From assembly GCF_001999945.1 (NCBI RefSeq), contig NZ_CP019650.1, positions 2,905,001-2,969,000 on the forward strand: a stretch of 64,000 bases of DNA, read 5' to 3'. Each line of letters opens with the position of its first letter. Within the stretch, counting starts at the first letter, position 1. The DNA comes from Microbulbifer agarilyticus (GTDB lineage Bacteria > Pseudomonadota > Gammaproteobacteria > Pseudomonadales > Cellvibrionaceae). The notes beneath the pieces were generated by a model that saw only the letters and a list, made by a program, of their open reading frames with translations, ran no database searches and was not told where the DNA came from. This document shows, one piece after another, positions 10,715 through 19,574 of this stretch. Both the position numbers and the translations under genes were made by a program.

Positions 10715-11245
10715 TCAGTCGGTATGGCTTTTCGTGATCGCCAGCAGCCCCTCCAGTGCCGTTACCACGGTCTGCGCCTGGACTTCTGCGCGACTGCCGC
10801 CAAACTGCATGCACAGGGCCTTTACTTCCAGAGGCTCCTGCCCCTCGCCATGGGCCCAGGCGATCCACACGGTACCAACGGGCTTTTCTTCGCTGCCCCC
10901 GTCCGGTCCGGCAATACCACTGACCGCCACAGAAACATTGGCATCCAGGCGATTCAGCACCCCCACAGCCATCTGCCGTACAACCGTTTCACTGACGGCG
11001 CCATCGGTGTCCAGCGCGCGCTGATCGACTCCCAAAAACCCGCGCTTGATACGGTCGGCGTATGACACCAGTGCACCATCAAACCACCCCGACGAACCTG
11101 CAACAGACGTAATTGCCGCGGCAATGGCGCCGCCGGTACAGGATTCAGCGGTGGTCACCTTCCACTCCAGGCGGGTCAACTCCGCTCCCAGTTCGATTGC
11201 CAGGTTTTTGGCCAGGGATAGTTGCTGCGCTGCGCGGTCTTTCAC
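10715..11245 (-). CDS. pncC: Nicotinamide-nucleotide amidase, CinA C-terminal type
   Basis: Deamidates NMN to NaMN, recycling the nicotinamide mononucleotide released by DNA ligase. The 176-residue protein is the stand-alone CinA C-terminal domain: TAESCTGG (catalytic serine region), the GWFDGALVSYA stretch and SGIAGPDGGSEEKPVGTV are all present. I favour the GTG at 11245, with AAAGGA seven bases upstream, over a TTG at 11275. It lies directly upstream of recA on the same strand. Confidence 0.9.
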   Translation of the reverse strand: MKDRAAQQLSLAKNLAIELGAELTRLEWKVTTAESCTGGAIAAAITSVAGSSGWFDGALVSYADRIKRGFLGVDQRALDTDGAVSETVVRQMAVGVLNRLDANVSVAVSGIAGPDGGSEEKPVGTVWIAWAHGEGQEPLEVKALCMQFGGSRAEVQAQTVVTALEGLLAITKSHTD

Positions 11246-11323
11246 CAGATATCCTTTTCCAAACGCTCTGAACAAATTGAATGCAAATTGGGGCTCAGAT
11301 ACATCTCCCCGAAGTAATAGCGA

Positions 11324-12265
11324 CTATAGCGGTTGCAACTGCCCGTTGAGATACAAGGTCTTGCCACTCTGATCCTGGACCCGGAAACCGGTGCCGCCGT
11401 CGCCTCGAGTGTAGAGGAATTGTGCGGACGCAGGCAGTAACACCGGGCGCTTGAACTCTACACTCATGCGGAAGGCAGCCGGCAAACCCCGTTCACCCGT
11501 TTTAGATTCCAGGGCAGCGAGACATGCGGCCTTCGTCCACATACCGTGCACGATCGCGCTGGAGAATCCGAACAGGCGCGCCGATGAGGCGAACAGATGA
11601 ATGGGGTTCCAATCGCCAGAGACTTTGGCATAACTGCGCCCTGCTGCCTCGGAAATGGACCAGGGGATGCTCGAAGCCCCTGCCATATCGGGCATATCCT
11701 GAGGGAATGGCGCCAGATTCGCGTGCTTCGGGGCGTCCTTGTCGGCGTGCTTACCTCGCACCAGCATGGCGCTCTCGCACTCCCATACCAGCTCATCCCC
11801 CACCTTAACCCGGGTCACCAGGGCAAACTCATAACCGCGCTTTACCGGCACCGGTGCCAGCAAATCACAGTGGATATCCATGGACTCCTCAACCTGGATC
11901 GGGCGGTGCTGGGTAATCTGGTTGCGTAGATGCACCATGCCGAGGACCGGGAAGGTAAAGGCATCAGAGACAAGCAGCTTTAAGTGCAGAGGCATGGCCA
12001 GCACAAACGGGTAAGTGGCCGGCAGATCAGTCCCCGCGGCAAAGCCACATACATCGCAGTAGGCGCGTACGCGCTCGCGATCCACCCGCTGCTCACGCAG
12101 GCTAACGCTGGCCAGAACGGAGGAATTGTGTGCCTGGGTAGTACGCTTTTTACGCGCAGTCAGGGCGCGGAAGTACAACGGCAATACCGCCGGACGGGCA
12201 TTGAGCTCGATATGAAGGGGGGGTGGTCGGTGGTTTGCCTTGGGCACAGGGATAAATCTCGGCAT
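11324..12265 (-). CDS. MaoC-like hotdog dehydratase domain protein
   Basis: A 313-residue protein whose C-terminal half is a MaoC-type hotdog domain: YAKVSGDWNPIHL at 212–224 carries the Asp/His hydratase dyad and GFSSAIVHGMW at 233–243 is the following helix. The N-terminal half probably forms a second, non-catalytic hotdog fold, as in fungal-type and mycobacterial double-hotdog hydratases. The likely reaction is hydration of an enoyl thioester, with unknown chain specificity. It starts at an ATG and is flanked by a strong palindrome at 12291–12341. Confidence 0.82.
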   Translation of the reverse strand: MPRFIPVPKANHRPPPLHIELNARPAVLPLYFRALTARKKRTTQAHNSSVLASVSLREQRVDRERVRAYCDVCGFAAGTDLPATYPFVLAMPLHLKLLVSDAFTFPVLGMVHLRNQITQHRPIQVEESMDIHCDLLAPVPVKRGYEFALVTRVKVGDELVWECESAMLVRGKHADKDAPKHANLAPFPQDMPDMAGASSIPWSISEAAGRSYAKVSGDWNPIHLFASSARLFGFSSAIVHGMWTKAACLAALESKTGERGLPAAFRMSVEFKRPVLLPASAQFLYTRGDGGTGFRVQDQSGKTLYLNGQLQPL

Positions 12266-12290
12266 AAATCTGATGGCTCCAGATAATAAC

Positions 12291-12341
12291 CCGGGCCAGA
12301 GTGGCTAGCTAGAGACCATTCGGTCACGCCACTCTGCCCGG
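12291..12341. repeat. Long imperfect palindrome, possible terminator or cruciform
   Basis: CCGGGCCAGAGTGGC (12291–12305) pairs with GCCACTCTGCCCGG (12328–12341) with one bulged base, and an inner GACC-ATTC-GGTC hairpin sits in the loop (12313–12324). It lies between the peptidase stop (12408) and the next gene's start (12265). On the minus strand it could act as a terminator, but the bases after it form no clean T-run. Confidence 0.6.
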
Positions 12342-12407
12342 CTCACTATGCTATTTGCCAAATACTACCTGTCATAGATGCCGAAACGATGACAAGCAGT
12401 CCGGCGA

Positions 12408-14570
12408 TCAGCTCTCCGGAAGCTCGGAGACACCCATATTGAACAGGGTAAAGCCGAAGATGTCCGCGTACTGCTCGATGATCTTCGAGACCGGGGTACC
12501 GGCGCCATGGCCAGCGTTGGTTTCGATACGGATCAGGGTCGGCGCAGCGCCTGCCTGCTTGCTCTGCAGCTCGGCGGCGAACTTGAAGGAGTGCGCCGGC
12601 ACAACACGGTCATCGTGATCGGCAGTGGTCACCAGGGTCGCTGGATACTCGGTGCCCTGCTGTACGTTATGTACCGGGGAATACCCTTTCAGGTACTGGA
12701 ACATTTCTGCACTCTCTTCCGCGGTACCGTAGTCGTAGGCCCAACCGGCGCCGGCAGTAAAGGTGTGGTAACGCAGCATATCCATTACGCCCACGGCAGG
12801 CAGTGCCACCTGAACCAGCTCGGGACGCTGAGTCATTACCGCACCCACCAGCAGGCCGCCGTTGGAGCCACCGCGAATCGCCAGATAATCGCTGGAGGTG
12901 TAACCCTGATCGATCAGGAATTCACCGGCGGCGATAAAGTCATCGAATACATTCTGCTTCTGCAGCTTAGTACCGGCGTCGTGCCAGCGCTTGCCGTACT
13001 CACCACCACCGCGCAGATTGGGCACTGCGTAGACACCACCAAGCTCCATCCATACTGCATTGGTAATACTGAACGATGGCGTCAGGCTGATATTGAAACC
13101 GCCATAGCCGTACAGGATGGTCGGGTTTTTACCGTTCAGCTCCAGGCCTTTCTTGTGGGTAATCAGCATGGGCACACGGGTGCCGTCTTTGGAGGTGTAG
13201 AACACCTGCTTGGACTCATAGGCAGATGGGTCAAACTGGGCACCGGACTCCCGGTATACGGCAGATTCACCTTCGGCTACGTCAAACGCGAAAATCGTGG
13301 AAGGTGTTTTGTAGTTGGTGAAGGAGTAGTACAGGGTGGCGTCTTCACGCTTGCCGCCCAGGGAGGAGGCACTACCCGGCCCCGGCAGGGCGATTTCACG
13401 GACTTGTTCACCGTCGTAGTCGTACTGGTAGATTTTGGACAGCGCATCGACCATGTACTCGGCGAAGAAATAGCCACCGCCGGTGGAGGCCGTCAGTACA
13501 TTTTCGGTTTCACCGATAAAGTCCTGCCAATTTGCAGGCGCCGGGTTGGCGGCGTCCACGGTGACTACTTTCTTGTTCGGGGCTTCGCGGTTGGTCACCA
13601 GGAACAGCTTGCTGCCCTGATTGTCGATTACATAAGTGTCGGAATCGAAATCGGTGAGCACGGGTACCAGCGGAGCATCCGCTTTGGTGAGGTCGCGAAT
13701 AAACAGGTCGTTGCCGGAAGTGGAGGTCGCTCCGGAAATTACCAGGAAGCCATCATCTTCGGTCACTACACCGGAGACGTAGCGACGTTTTTCTTCCTCG
13801 GTGCCGCCGAATACCAGTGTATCTTCTGATTGAGGCTGGCCCAGCTTGTGGTAGTACAGTTTGTGCTGATCGGTTTTTGCCGACAGCTCACTGCCATCGG
13901 GCTTGTCGTAGCTGGAATAGTAAAAACCTTCATTCCCTTTCCAGGAAATACCGGAGAACTTCACGTCGACCAGCGGCTGCTCAAGGATTTCCTTGGTCTC
14001 GGCATCAATAATGAAGATTTTGCGCCAGTCACTGCCGCCTTCAGATACAGAGTAAGCGGCGATACTGCCATCTTTGGAAAATTTCAGGGTCGCCAGGGAG
14101 GTGGTGCCATCTTCACTGAAGGTATTCGGGTCGAGGAAAATTTCCGCTTCGCCGTCGCCCTTCTTGCGCCACACTACATACTGGTTCTGCAAACCATCGT
14201 TGCGATAGAAATAAGTGTAATCGCCTTCCTTGAACGGCGAGCCCACTTTTTCGTAGTTCCACAGGGCTTCTAGGCGCTGCTTTAGGGTATCCCGGTAAGG
14301 GATCTGATCCAGATAGCCAAAGGTTACCGCGTTCTGTTCTTTCACCCAGGCCTCGGTCTCGGCACTGCGGTCGTCTTCCAACCAGCGGTAAGGGTCAGCC
14401 ACTTCGGTGTCAAAATAGCTGTCTACCACTTCGCCCATACGGGTTTCCGGATAGGCCAACGCCACTGCGGCAACAGGCTGGGTTGTTTCAGCCTCTTTCG
14501 CCACGTCCTGGGACTCTCCCGAGCAAGCTGCCAATACGCCAGCGGCCGCCAAGATGGTTATTTTTTTCAC
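12408..14570 (-). CDS. Prolyl oligopeptidase family S9A lipoprotein
   Basis: A 720-residue serine peptidase exported as a lipoprotein ([16 protein letters not shown], lipobox LAAC). After an N-terminal seven-bladed propeller region, the alpha/beta-hydrolase domain holds the triad: Ser569 in GGSNGG, Asp near 653 in ADHDDRV, and His688 in NAGHGAG. Prolyl oligopeptidases cleave short peptides after proline. An outer-membrane or periplasmic site is inferred from the lipobox. Family length is normal once the signal is removed. Upstream lies a short tandem repeat (14609–14656). Confidence 0.93.
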   Translation of the reverse strand: MKKITILAAAGVLAACSGESQDVAKEAETTQPVAAVALAYPETRMGEVVDSYFDTEVADPYRWLEDDRSAETEAWVKEQNAVTFGYLDQIPYRDTLKQRLEALWNYEKVGSPFKEGDYTYFYRNDGLQNQYVVWRKKGDGEAEIFLDPNTFSEDGTTSLATLKFSKDGSIAAYSVSEGGSDWRKIFIIDAETKEILEQPLVDVKFSGISWKGNEGFYYSSYDKPDGSELSAKTDQHKLYYHKLGQPQSEDTLVFGGTEEEKRRYVSGVVTEDDGFLVISGATSTSGNDLFIRDLTKADAPLVPVLTDFDSDTYVIDNQGSKLFLVTNREAPNKKVVTVDAANPAPANWQDFIGETENVLTASTGGGYFFAEYMVDALSKIYQYDYDGEQVREIALPGPGSASSLGGKREDATLYYSFTNYKTPSTIFAFDVAEGESAVYRESGAQFDPSAYESKQVFYTSKDGTRVPMLITHKKGLELNGKNPTILYGYGGFNISLTPSFSITNAVWMELGGVYAVPNLRGGGEYGKRWHDAGTKLQKQNVFDDFIAAGEFLIDQGYTSSDYLAIRGGSNGGLLVGAVMTQRPELVQVALPAVGVMDMLRYHTFTAGAGWAYDYGTAEESAEMFQYLKGYSPVHNVQQGTEYPATLVTTADHDDRVVPAHSFKFAAELQSKQAGAAPTLIRIETNAGHGAGTPVSKIIEQYADIFGFTLFNMGVSELPES

Positions 14571-14608
14571 GTATGAGATTCCTTCGGCTGGTGAATGAAT
14601 AATTAAGC

Positions 14609-14656
14609 GAGTAACTGCTCAAGTAACTATGCGAGTAACTATGCAAGTGACTATGC
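14609..14656. repeat. Four tandem 12-bp repeats upstream of the S9 peptidase gene
   Basis: Four consecutive 12-mers (GAGTAACTGCTC, AAGTAACTATGC, GAGTAACTATGC, AAGTGACTATGC) lie 39 bp before the gene's start, in its presumed leader or promoter. A helical-turn spacing is not matched exactly (12 rather than 10.5 bp), so replication slippage is the simplest origin. A role in regulation is speculative. Confidence 0.75.
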
Positions 14657-14815
14657 GATTAGGTAACCAAGTGGCCTAGGAAACCGAATTCCCGCAGATG
14701 AATCAAGGAATTGGTACCCAACGACACCTCACAATGTATTCTCTGGCAAAACTGAAGGTTTAAGGTTTTTTTAACTCCCTATCCTTCAGTTGCCATCAAT
14801 TATTTCGGATTAAAT

Positions 14816-16192
14816 CTAAACCAACATCACCCAGCAGACGCCGGCGATGATCAGCGACGCCAGCACACTGAGTACGGCCCCCTCACGGACCATCTCCTGA
14901 ATACGCAGTTTGCCGGTGCCGTAGGCGATGGCATTGGGGGCCGTCGCCACCGGCAGCATAAAGGCACAGCTGGCACACATGGCTGCGGGAATCATCAGCA
15001 CCATGGGATCAAACCCGGCACTGGTAGCGACTACCGCGAGGATCGGCATCAACAGCGTGGCAGTAGCCGTATTGCTGGTAATCTCGGTGAGGAAGGTGAC
15101 CGACAGACAGAGCAGAATCATCATCAACCACAGCGGCATGGCGGTGAGGAAGTTCAGGCCCTGCCCCATCATGTCGCTCAAGCCCGAAGCCGAGAAGCCT
15201 TTGGCGATGGCGATACCCCCGGCAAACAGCAGCAACATGCCCCAGGGAATACTCTCGGCAGTTTGCCAGTCCAGCAATCGCCCGCCCTTGCCGTTTGGAA
15301 TCAGGAACATCAACACCACCGCCGCCAGCGCAACGGTGCTATCGCCAGCGCCGGGAACACCCAGCAGATCACTCCAGCCACCAAATGGCTCATTGCGGGT
15401 TACCCAAAACAAGATAGCCACCCCGAACACCGCCAGGGTGCGCGCCTCTTCCGGACGCCACGGGCCAACACTGGGCGCCTCGAGGGACTTGTGCAGATGA
15501 ATCCCGCGGGTGAGCCACAGTGCCATCAGCGGCAGAGTGATCAACACCACTGGCAATCCGATCTTCATCCAGCGGGCAAAACTGAACTCCCGGCCGGTCA
15601 CTTCCTCGTAAATACCCATAAAGATCACGTTGGGCGGTGTACCCAATGGGCTGCCCACACCGCCGAGACTCGCCGCGTAGGCAATACCCAGAATCAGAGC
15701 GACCGTGAGCCGGTGATTGTCGGTGCGGGAGGCAATCGCGAGGGCAATAGGCAGCATCATCAAGGTGGTGGCGGTGTTGGAAATCCACATGCTCAACAGG
15801 CCCGCCGCCAGCATGAATCCCAGCACCAGTCGCCGCCCACTGGTAAGACCGACTACACGCAGCATATACAGTGCCAGCCGTTCGTGAGCACCGCTTCTCT
15901 CCAGCGCTTTGGAGAGGATAAACGCCCCCATCAGCAACAGGATCACATGGCTGCCCAGCGAAGCGGCCACGCCCTTGTGATCCAACACCCCAAACAGGGG
16001 TAAGAGCACAAATGGCACCAGCGATGTTGCCGGAATCGGCATGGCCTCCGTCACCCACCAGATGACGGTCAACAGAGTAATGGCCGCGGTTACCGCGGGC
16101 AGATACGCCATACCCGCCGCAGACAGCGCAAAATAGAAGGCTCCGGCGAACAAGGGCCCCAATAGCATTAAAAAGGATTTCTGCACATTCAT
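14816..16192 (-). CDS. DASS (SLC13) family anion/dicarboxylate transporter
   Basis: A 458-residue inner-membrane protein with about twelve hydrophobic segments. The two SNT signature motifs of divalent-anion:sodium symporters are visible: ISNTATTLMMLP in the first half and TSNTATATLLMP in the second, plus GSPLGTPPNVIF after the first. The likely substrate is succinate or another C4 dicarboxylate driven by sodium; sulfate cannot be excluded. I chose the ATG at 16192 over the GTG at 16216. It seems to be transcribed alone. Confidence 0.88.
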   Translation of the reverse strand: MNVQKSFLMLLGPLFAGAFYFALSAAGMAYLPAVTAAITLLTVIWWVTEAMPIPATSLVPFVLLPLFGVLDHKGVAASLGSHVILLLMGAFILSKALERSGAHERLALYMLRVVGLTSGRRLVLGFMLAAGLLSMWISNTATTLMMLPIALAIASRTDNHRLTVALILGIAYAASLGGVGSPLGTPPNVIFMGIYEEVTGREFSFARWMKIGLPVVLITLPLMALWLTRGIHLHKSLEAPSVGPWRPEEARTLAVFGVAILFWVTRNEPFGGWSDLLGVPGAGDSTVALAAVVLMFLIPNGKGGRLLDWQTAESIPWGMLLLFAGGIAIAKGFSASGLSDMMGQGLNFLTAMPLWLMMILLCLSVTFLTEITSNTATATLLMPILAVVATSAGFDPMVLMIPAAMCASCAFMLPVATAPNAIAYGTGKLRIQEMVREGAVLSVLASLIIAGVCWVMLV

Positions 16193-16253
16193 TTTCTTAT
16201 TTTCCGTTCTCGCCACGCTCTGCTATCGGCGCTCACCTTATACGCCCGTTTTA

Positions 16254-17957
16254 CTAACAGGGCTCACTCATTTCTTCGGTCTGTGTTGCAGAGTCTTTGG
16301 GAGCGATCGGTGGAACTGTCTCCGAATTTACCACCGATCGTTTGCGCAACACCAAATCCTGCATTTCCCAATCCACCGAAGGCGCCTGCTGTGCGTCGCA
16401 GCCGGTGATGTTCCAGCACAAAATCTGCACGCGCACATCGCCGTCGACAGTACCGGGCTCGAAACGCAGGGTAACAAAATTGTTGTTACAGCTGTTTGCG
16501 GCACGCTTGCCACCGTCACCAATGGCACTGCCTGCCTGCAGATATTCCACCTCAGCGTGGATATGATCGGTCGGACGATCAGGGAAAACCGCAAGAGTCT
16601 GATCTGCCCCGGCAACGGCACTGGGAAGGCAAGCTAGCGGCGAAGACACCACCTCTACGACCTGCTTGCCTCCCAGGTCAAAACGGGCGAGACGACTGAA
16701 ATGCACATCCCCCGCCAGGATCAACAGGTCCTGCGAACAATCGCGTATCGCCCGTACCAGATCCTGGTACTGCCCGGTATCCGCCAGGGAATGATCCCCC
16801 AGCCCCAGTTTTACCCGCAGCGACTTGAGCAGGCCCCCGTCGCGGAACTGCCAGCGCGTCAGTAGCGGCGCCGGCAGCACCAGTACCCCGGGGCGGTCCA
16901 GCTCTCTGAGCCAAGTGGTGGCCGCAGCAAAGGTCTGGGTATCGGTAAAGTTGGCATCCTGCCCACTGGCACGCTGCAGACGTGTATCCAGCACGAAGAA
17001 CTTCAATGCATCGGCCACGTCGAACTGGCTGGAAGATGCCCCCGATGGCAGCTGGTATGCGTCGAACAGGTCCCGCGCACAGCTCTGCCAGGTATCACGC
17101 ACCTTGCGCGACCAGAGCGTGGGTAGGAAACCAGGCGGATTCGGGAAGTCGTTCCAGAATTCGTGATCGCCGGCGAGGAAATAGTGAAAACCCTGCCGCA
17201 GCTTGGTGCGTAAACCGCGCCGCCAGTTGCGCAGGTACTCGGCGGTAAATACTGCGTTTAGCTTGCGGCGAATCTTGCTGCGGGAATGGAAACCCAGGGG
17301 GGAAAAATTGCGGCTACTGAAGCCGGGGATGACACTGGCACCCCAACCGGTGTTGGAAAATGCCGTATCCAGATAAACCTGGTCACCGCCGAGAAAGGAT
17401 ACCTGGGGGCGATACGCTGCAGGCAACGCGTCCATCGCTTTGCTCAAGGCACCGCCGTCCGCGTCGCCATAAAAACAGGTTCCGTACCAGACATTGAAGC
17501 CGTCTTTAAGCGTACTAGGGCGCCCACGGCACTCCGCATCGGCCAATTGATGGGCCGATTCTTGTTGCTGCCACAAAGACAGGCGGTAGCGTACATCCGG
17601 AAGTAAGGCGAGGGTTACCAGCGTAAACCCGACGCCGGGTGCGGAGCGATCAAACACAACCGGGATATCCCGGCAGGCTGATTCCCGCGCCAGGGTCGCA
17701 GCTGTCCCTTCAATGGGCTCAACCCGCAGCCAGTAACGTAGTGGTGAAGCGACAGCACCCCCGCTTTGCGCATCTGAGGCGGACTCTGGCCCGTTAAAAT
17801 CCGCTATCCAGACCTGCCCCGAATCACCGGCGCTATACCCGTGCGGCACGATCATGTAGCGATCGTGTTGCGCGCTCTCAGCGGGGTGACACTGCTCCCC
17901 ACTCGAAACCTCTTCCGCCGCCGGATCGGCCGCGTGCATTTGAATCCTTGTATTCAT
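16254..17957 (-). CDS. PhoD-like metallophosphatase domain protein
   Basis: A 567-residue protein with metallophosphoesterase blocks in PhoD order: FLGGDQVYLD, AGDHEFWNDFP and LILAGDVHFSRLA. It has no recognisable signal peptide or Tat motif, unlike secreted PhoD, so it is probably cytoplasmic. The N-terminal 150 residues resemble the beta-sandwich that precedes the catalytic domain in this group. The substrate is unknown. Codons 1 and 7 are both Met; the first is used because a G-rich stretch lies before it. Confidence 0.78.
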   Translation of the reverse strand: MNTRIQMHAADPAAEEVSSGEQCHPAESAQHDRYMIVPHGYSAGDSGQVWIADFNGPESASDAQSGGAVASPLRYWLRVEPIEGTAATLARESACRDIPVVFDRSAPGVGFTLVTLALLPDVRYRLSLWQQQESAHQLADAECRGRPSTLKDGFNVWYGTCFYGDADGGALSKAMDALPAAYRPQVSFLGGDQVYLDTAFSNTGWGASVIPGFSSRNFSPLGFHSRSKIRRKLNAVFTAEYLRNWRRGLRTKLRQGFHYFLAGDHEFWNDFPNPPGFLPTLWSRKVRDTWQSCARDLFDAYQLPSGASSSQFDVADALKFFVLDTRLQRASGQDANFTDTQTFAAATTWLRELDRPGVLVLPAPLLTRWQFRDGGLLKSLRVKLGLGDHSLADTGQYQDLVRAIRDCSQDLLILAGDVHFSRLARFDLGGKQVVEVVSSPLACLPSAVAGADQTLAVFPDRPTDHIHAEVEYLQAGSAIGDGGKRAANSCNNNFVTLRFEPGTVDGDVRVQILCWNITGCDAQQAPSVDWEMQDLVLRKRSVVNSETVPPIAPKDSATQTEEMSEPC

Positions 17958-18086
17958 GCCCCAATAAATTCCCTAAGCACCCTGTTAAATCCTTCTCAGT
18001 AAGCGAGAGGCGGGCAACATGGTCGCAGAATTTCACCTCAGGTCAATAATCGACCCGGTAACTCAGGTAACAGGCAGGAACTTCGT

Positions 18087-18971
18087 GTGGATGCTTTTCT
18101 CGTCGTAATTCTCATCGCCGTACTGGCGTGGGTCGTCCCCTTGTTGTGGCAGCGCTGGCGTCGCGACTACCTGCGCTCGCGTCCCCTAAGCGCCAAGCAG
18201 GAACGTATTCTTGCGAACCGCCTGGCCCTGTTTCCCTACTTACCTGCAGACAGGCAGCGGGAGCTAAAGGAGAACATCAGCCTGTTCCTGCGCGATAAGG
18301 AATTTGTCGGCTGCAATGGGCAGGTAATCACCGACGATATCCGCATAACTATTGCCGCCCACGCCTGCCTGCTGTTGCTGGAACGCCCCAATAACTGCTA
18401 TCCCGACCTGAAAACCGTACTCGTGTACCCGGATGCGTATGTCGCCAGGGAAACCCGTCACGATGGGCATGTACAGTCGTCACATATGAGTGCGCGCGCC
18501 GGCGAAGCCCACTATCGGGGTCCGGTGGTATTGTCCTGGGGAGACTTGATCGATGGACTGCAGAGCCCAGAGAGGGGGCACAATGTGGCGATCCATGAAT
18601 TCGCACACAAGCTGGACGAAGAAGATGGCTATGTGGACGGACGCCCACCATTCGAGAACAGCGCCGATGGCAAAACTTGGGCGCCGGTCATGCGCGAGGC
18701 ATTCACCGAGTTGCGCCAGCGAATCCAAACTCTGCACGCAGGTACTGAACTGGCCGCCAGTGAAACCGCGGTAGCGCTTGGGGAAAAACCCTCGGTACTG
18801 GACACCTACGGTGCCCAGTCACCTGCAGAGTTCTTTGCGGTAGTGACGGAGGCGTTTTTTATTATTCCGACGGCGATGGAATCGGCGCATCCGGCACTGT
18901 ATCGGGAGATGCAAAAATTTTTCCGAACAGATCCGGCCGCATTGCTGCGTGGAAGTCGTCCGGGCGGTTGA
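18087..18971 (+). CDS. mtfA: MtfA-like zinc-dependent peptidase
   Basis: A 294-residue relative of MtfA, the Escherichia coli factor that binds the glucose repressor Mlc and has aminopeptidase activity. HEFAHKLD at 170–177 gives the HExxH zinc site, and the downstream EFFAVVTEAFF supplies the third ligand. An N-terminal membrane segment (residues 2–20) is followed by basic residues, so the enzyme is probably anchored with its domain in the cytoplasm. The start is GTG with AGGA seven bases upstream. Its 3' end overlaps the convergent gene by 110 bp. Confidence 0.88.
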   Translation: MDAFLVVILIAVLAWVVPLLWQRWRRDYLRSRPLSAKQERILANRLALFPYLPADRQRELKENISLFLRDKEFVGCNGQVITDDIRITIAAHACLLLLERPNNCYPDLKTVLVYPDAYVARETRHDGHVQSSHMSARAGEAHYRGPVVLSWGDLIDGLQSPERGHNVAIHEFAHKLDEEDGYVDGRPPFENSADGKTWAPVMREAFTELRQRIQTLHAGTELAASETAVALGEKPSVLDTYGAQSPAEFFAVVTEAFFIIPTAMESAHPALYREMQKFFRTDPAALLRGSRPGG

Positions 18972-19527
18972 TATCGCAATTGATCGCCGGGTCCGCCACC
19001 TCGACATCAATCACCGCATCGGCAAATATGCGCAATACCTTTTCCATACCGGTATTGCGCAAACGGGACAGTGCTGACAAGTATTTGCGACCGATGGCGA
19101 TCGGGTAACCGCGCGTGCCGGCACACACCGGTACGCAGATACGGTCTTCTTCCGCGGCCTGCATCAGGCGAGTGAGTGTTTCCGGCTCGACAAACGGCAT
19201 ATCCCCCAAACAAACCAGTACCGCCTTGGGATTAGCGCCAGACCGCTGCAACTGTTCGACCACATGGGCCAGGCTGGTACCGATACTCACCGGCCACACC
19301 GGCGCATGAATGACCTGAACAGGAAGTTTTTTCAGACCGTTGCCGAGTACGGTATCACGTGCGCGCAATACTACCTGCACCCCCGCATCGTCGAACTTGT
19401 CGGCTGCATCCAGCGCCGCCTGCAAGGTGCGCAATATCATGGGCTCCCCATGAATACTCGCCAGGCGCTTGTCGGTACCAAATCGATGAGAGTATCCGGC
19501 GGCCAAAACCACGATTGAATATTCCAT
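18862..19527 (-). CDS. MocA/MobA-like nucleotidyltransferase
   Basis: A 221-residue protein with the NTP-transferase signature LAAGYSHRFGTDKRL at residues 8–22, a central LVCLGDMPFVEPETL (metal-binding Asp) and a late DINRPDDF. This is the MobA-like/MocA group, which transfers CMP or GMP to molybdopterin, or a nucleotide to a sugar phosphate. No molybdenum-cofactor gene is nearby, so the substrate is open. Its last 110 bp lie antisense to the mtfA 3' end, giving an extra 20 or so residues with low complexity (SPDTVPDAPIPSPSE). Confidence 0.8.
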   Translation of the reverse strand: MEYSIVVLAAGYSHRFGTDKRLASIHGEPMILRTLQAALDAADKFDDAGVQVVLRARDTVLGNGLKKLPVQVIHAPVWPVSIGTSLAHVVEQLQRSGANPKAVLVCLGDMPFVEPETLTRLMQAAEEDRICVPVCAGTRGYPIAIGRKYLSALSRLRNTGMEKVLRIFADAVIDVEVADPAINCDINRPDDFHAAMRPDLFGKIFASPDTVPDAPIPSPSE

Positions 19528-19574
19528 TATCTTTCTCGCATCGCTTTTTTTTAGAGTTCAGTTTATATAGCTGG

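Noticed and set aside
12507..13829. Open frame of 440 codons on the plus strand
   Set aside because: It lies wholly antisense to the prolyl oligopeptidase gene, which has a full catalytic triad; the antisense frame has no recognisable domain.
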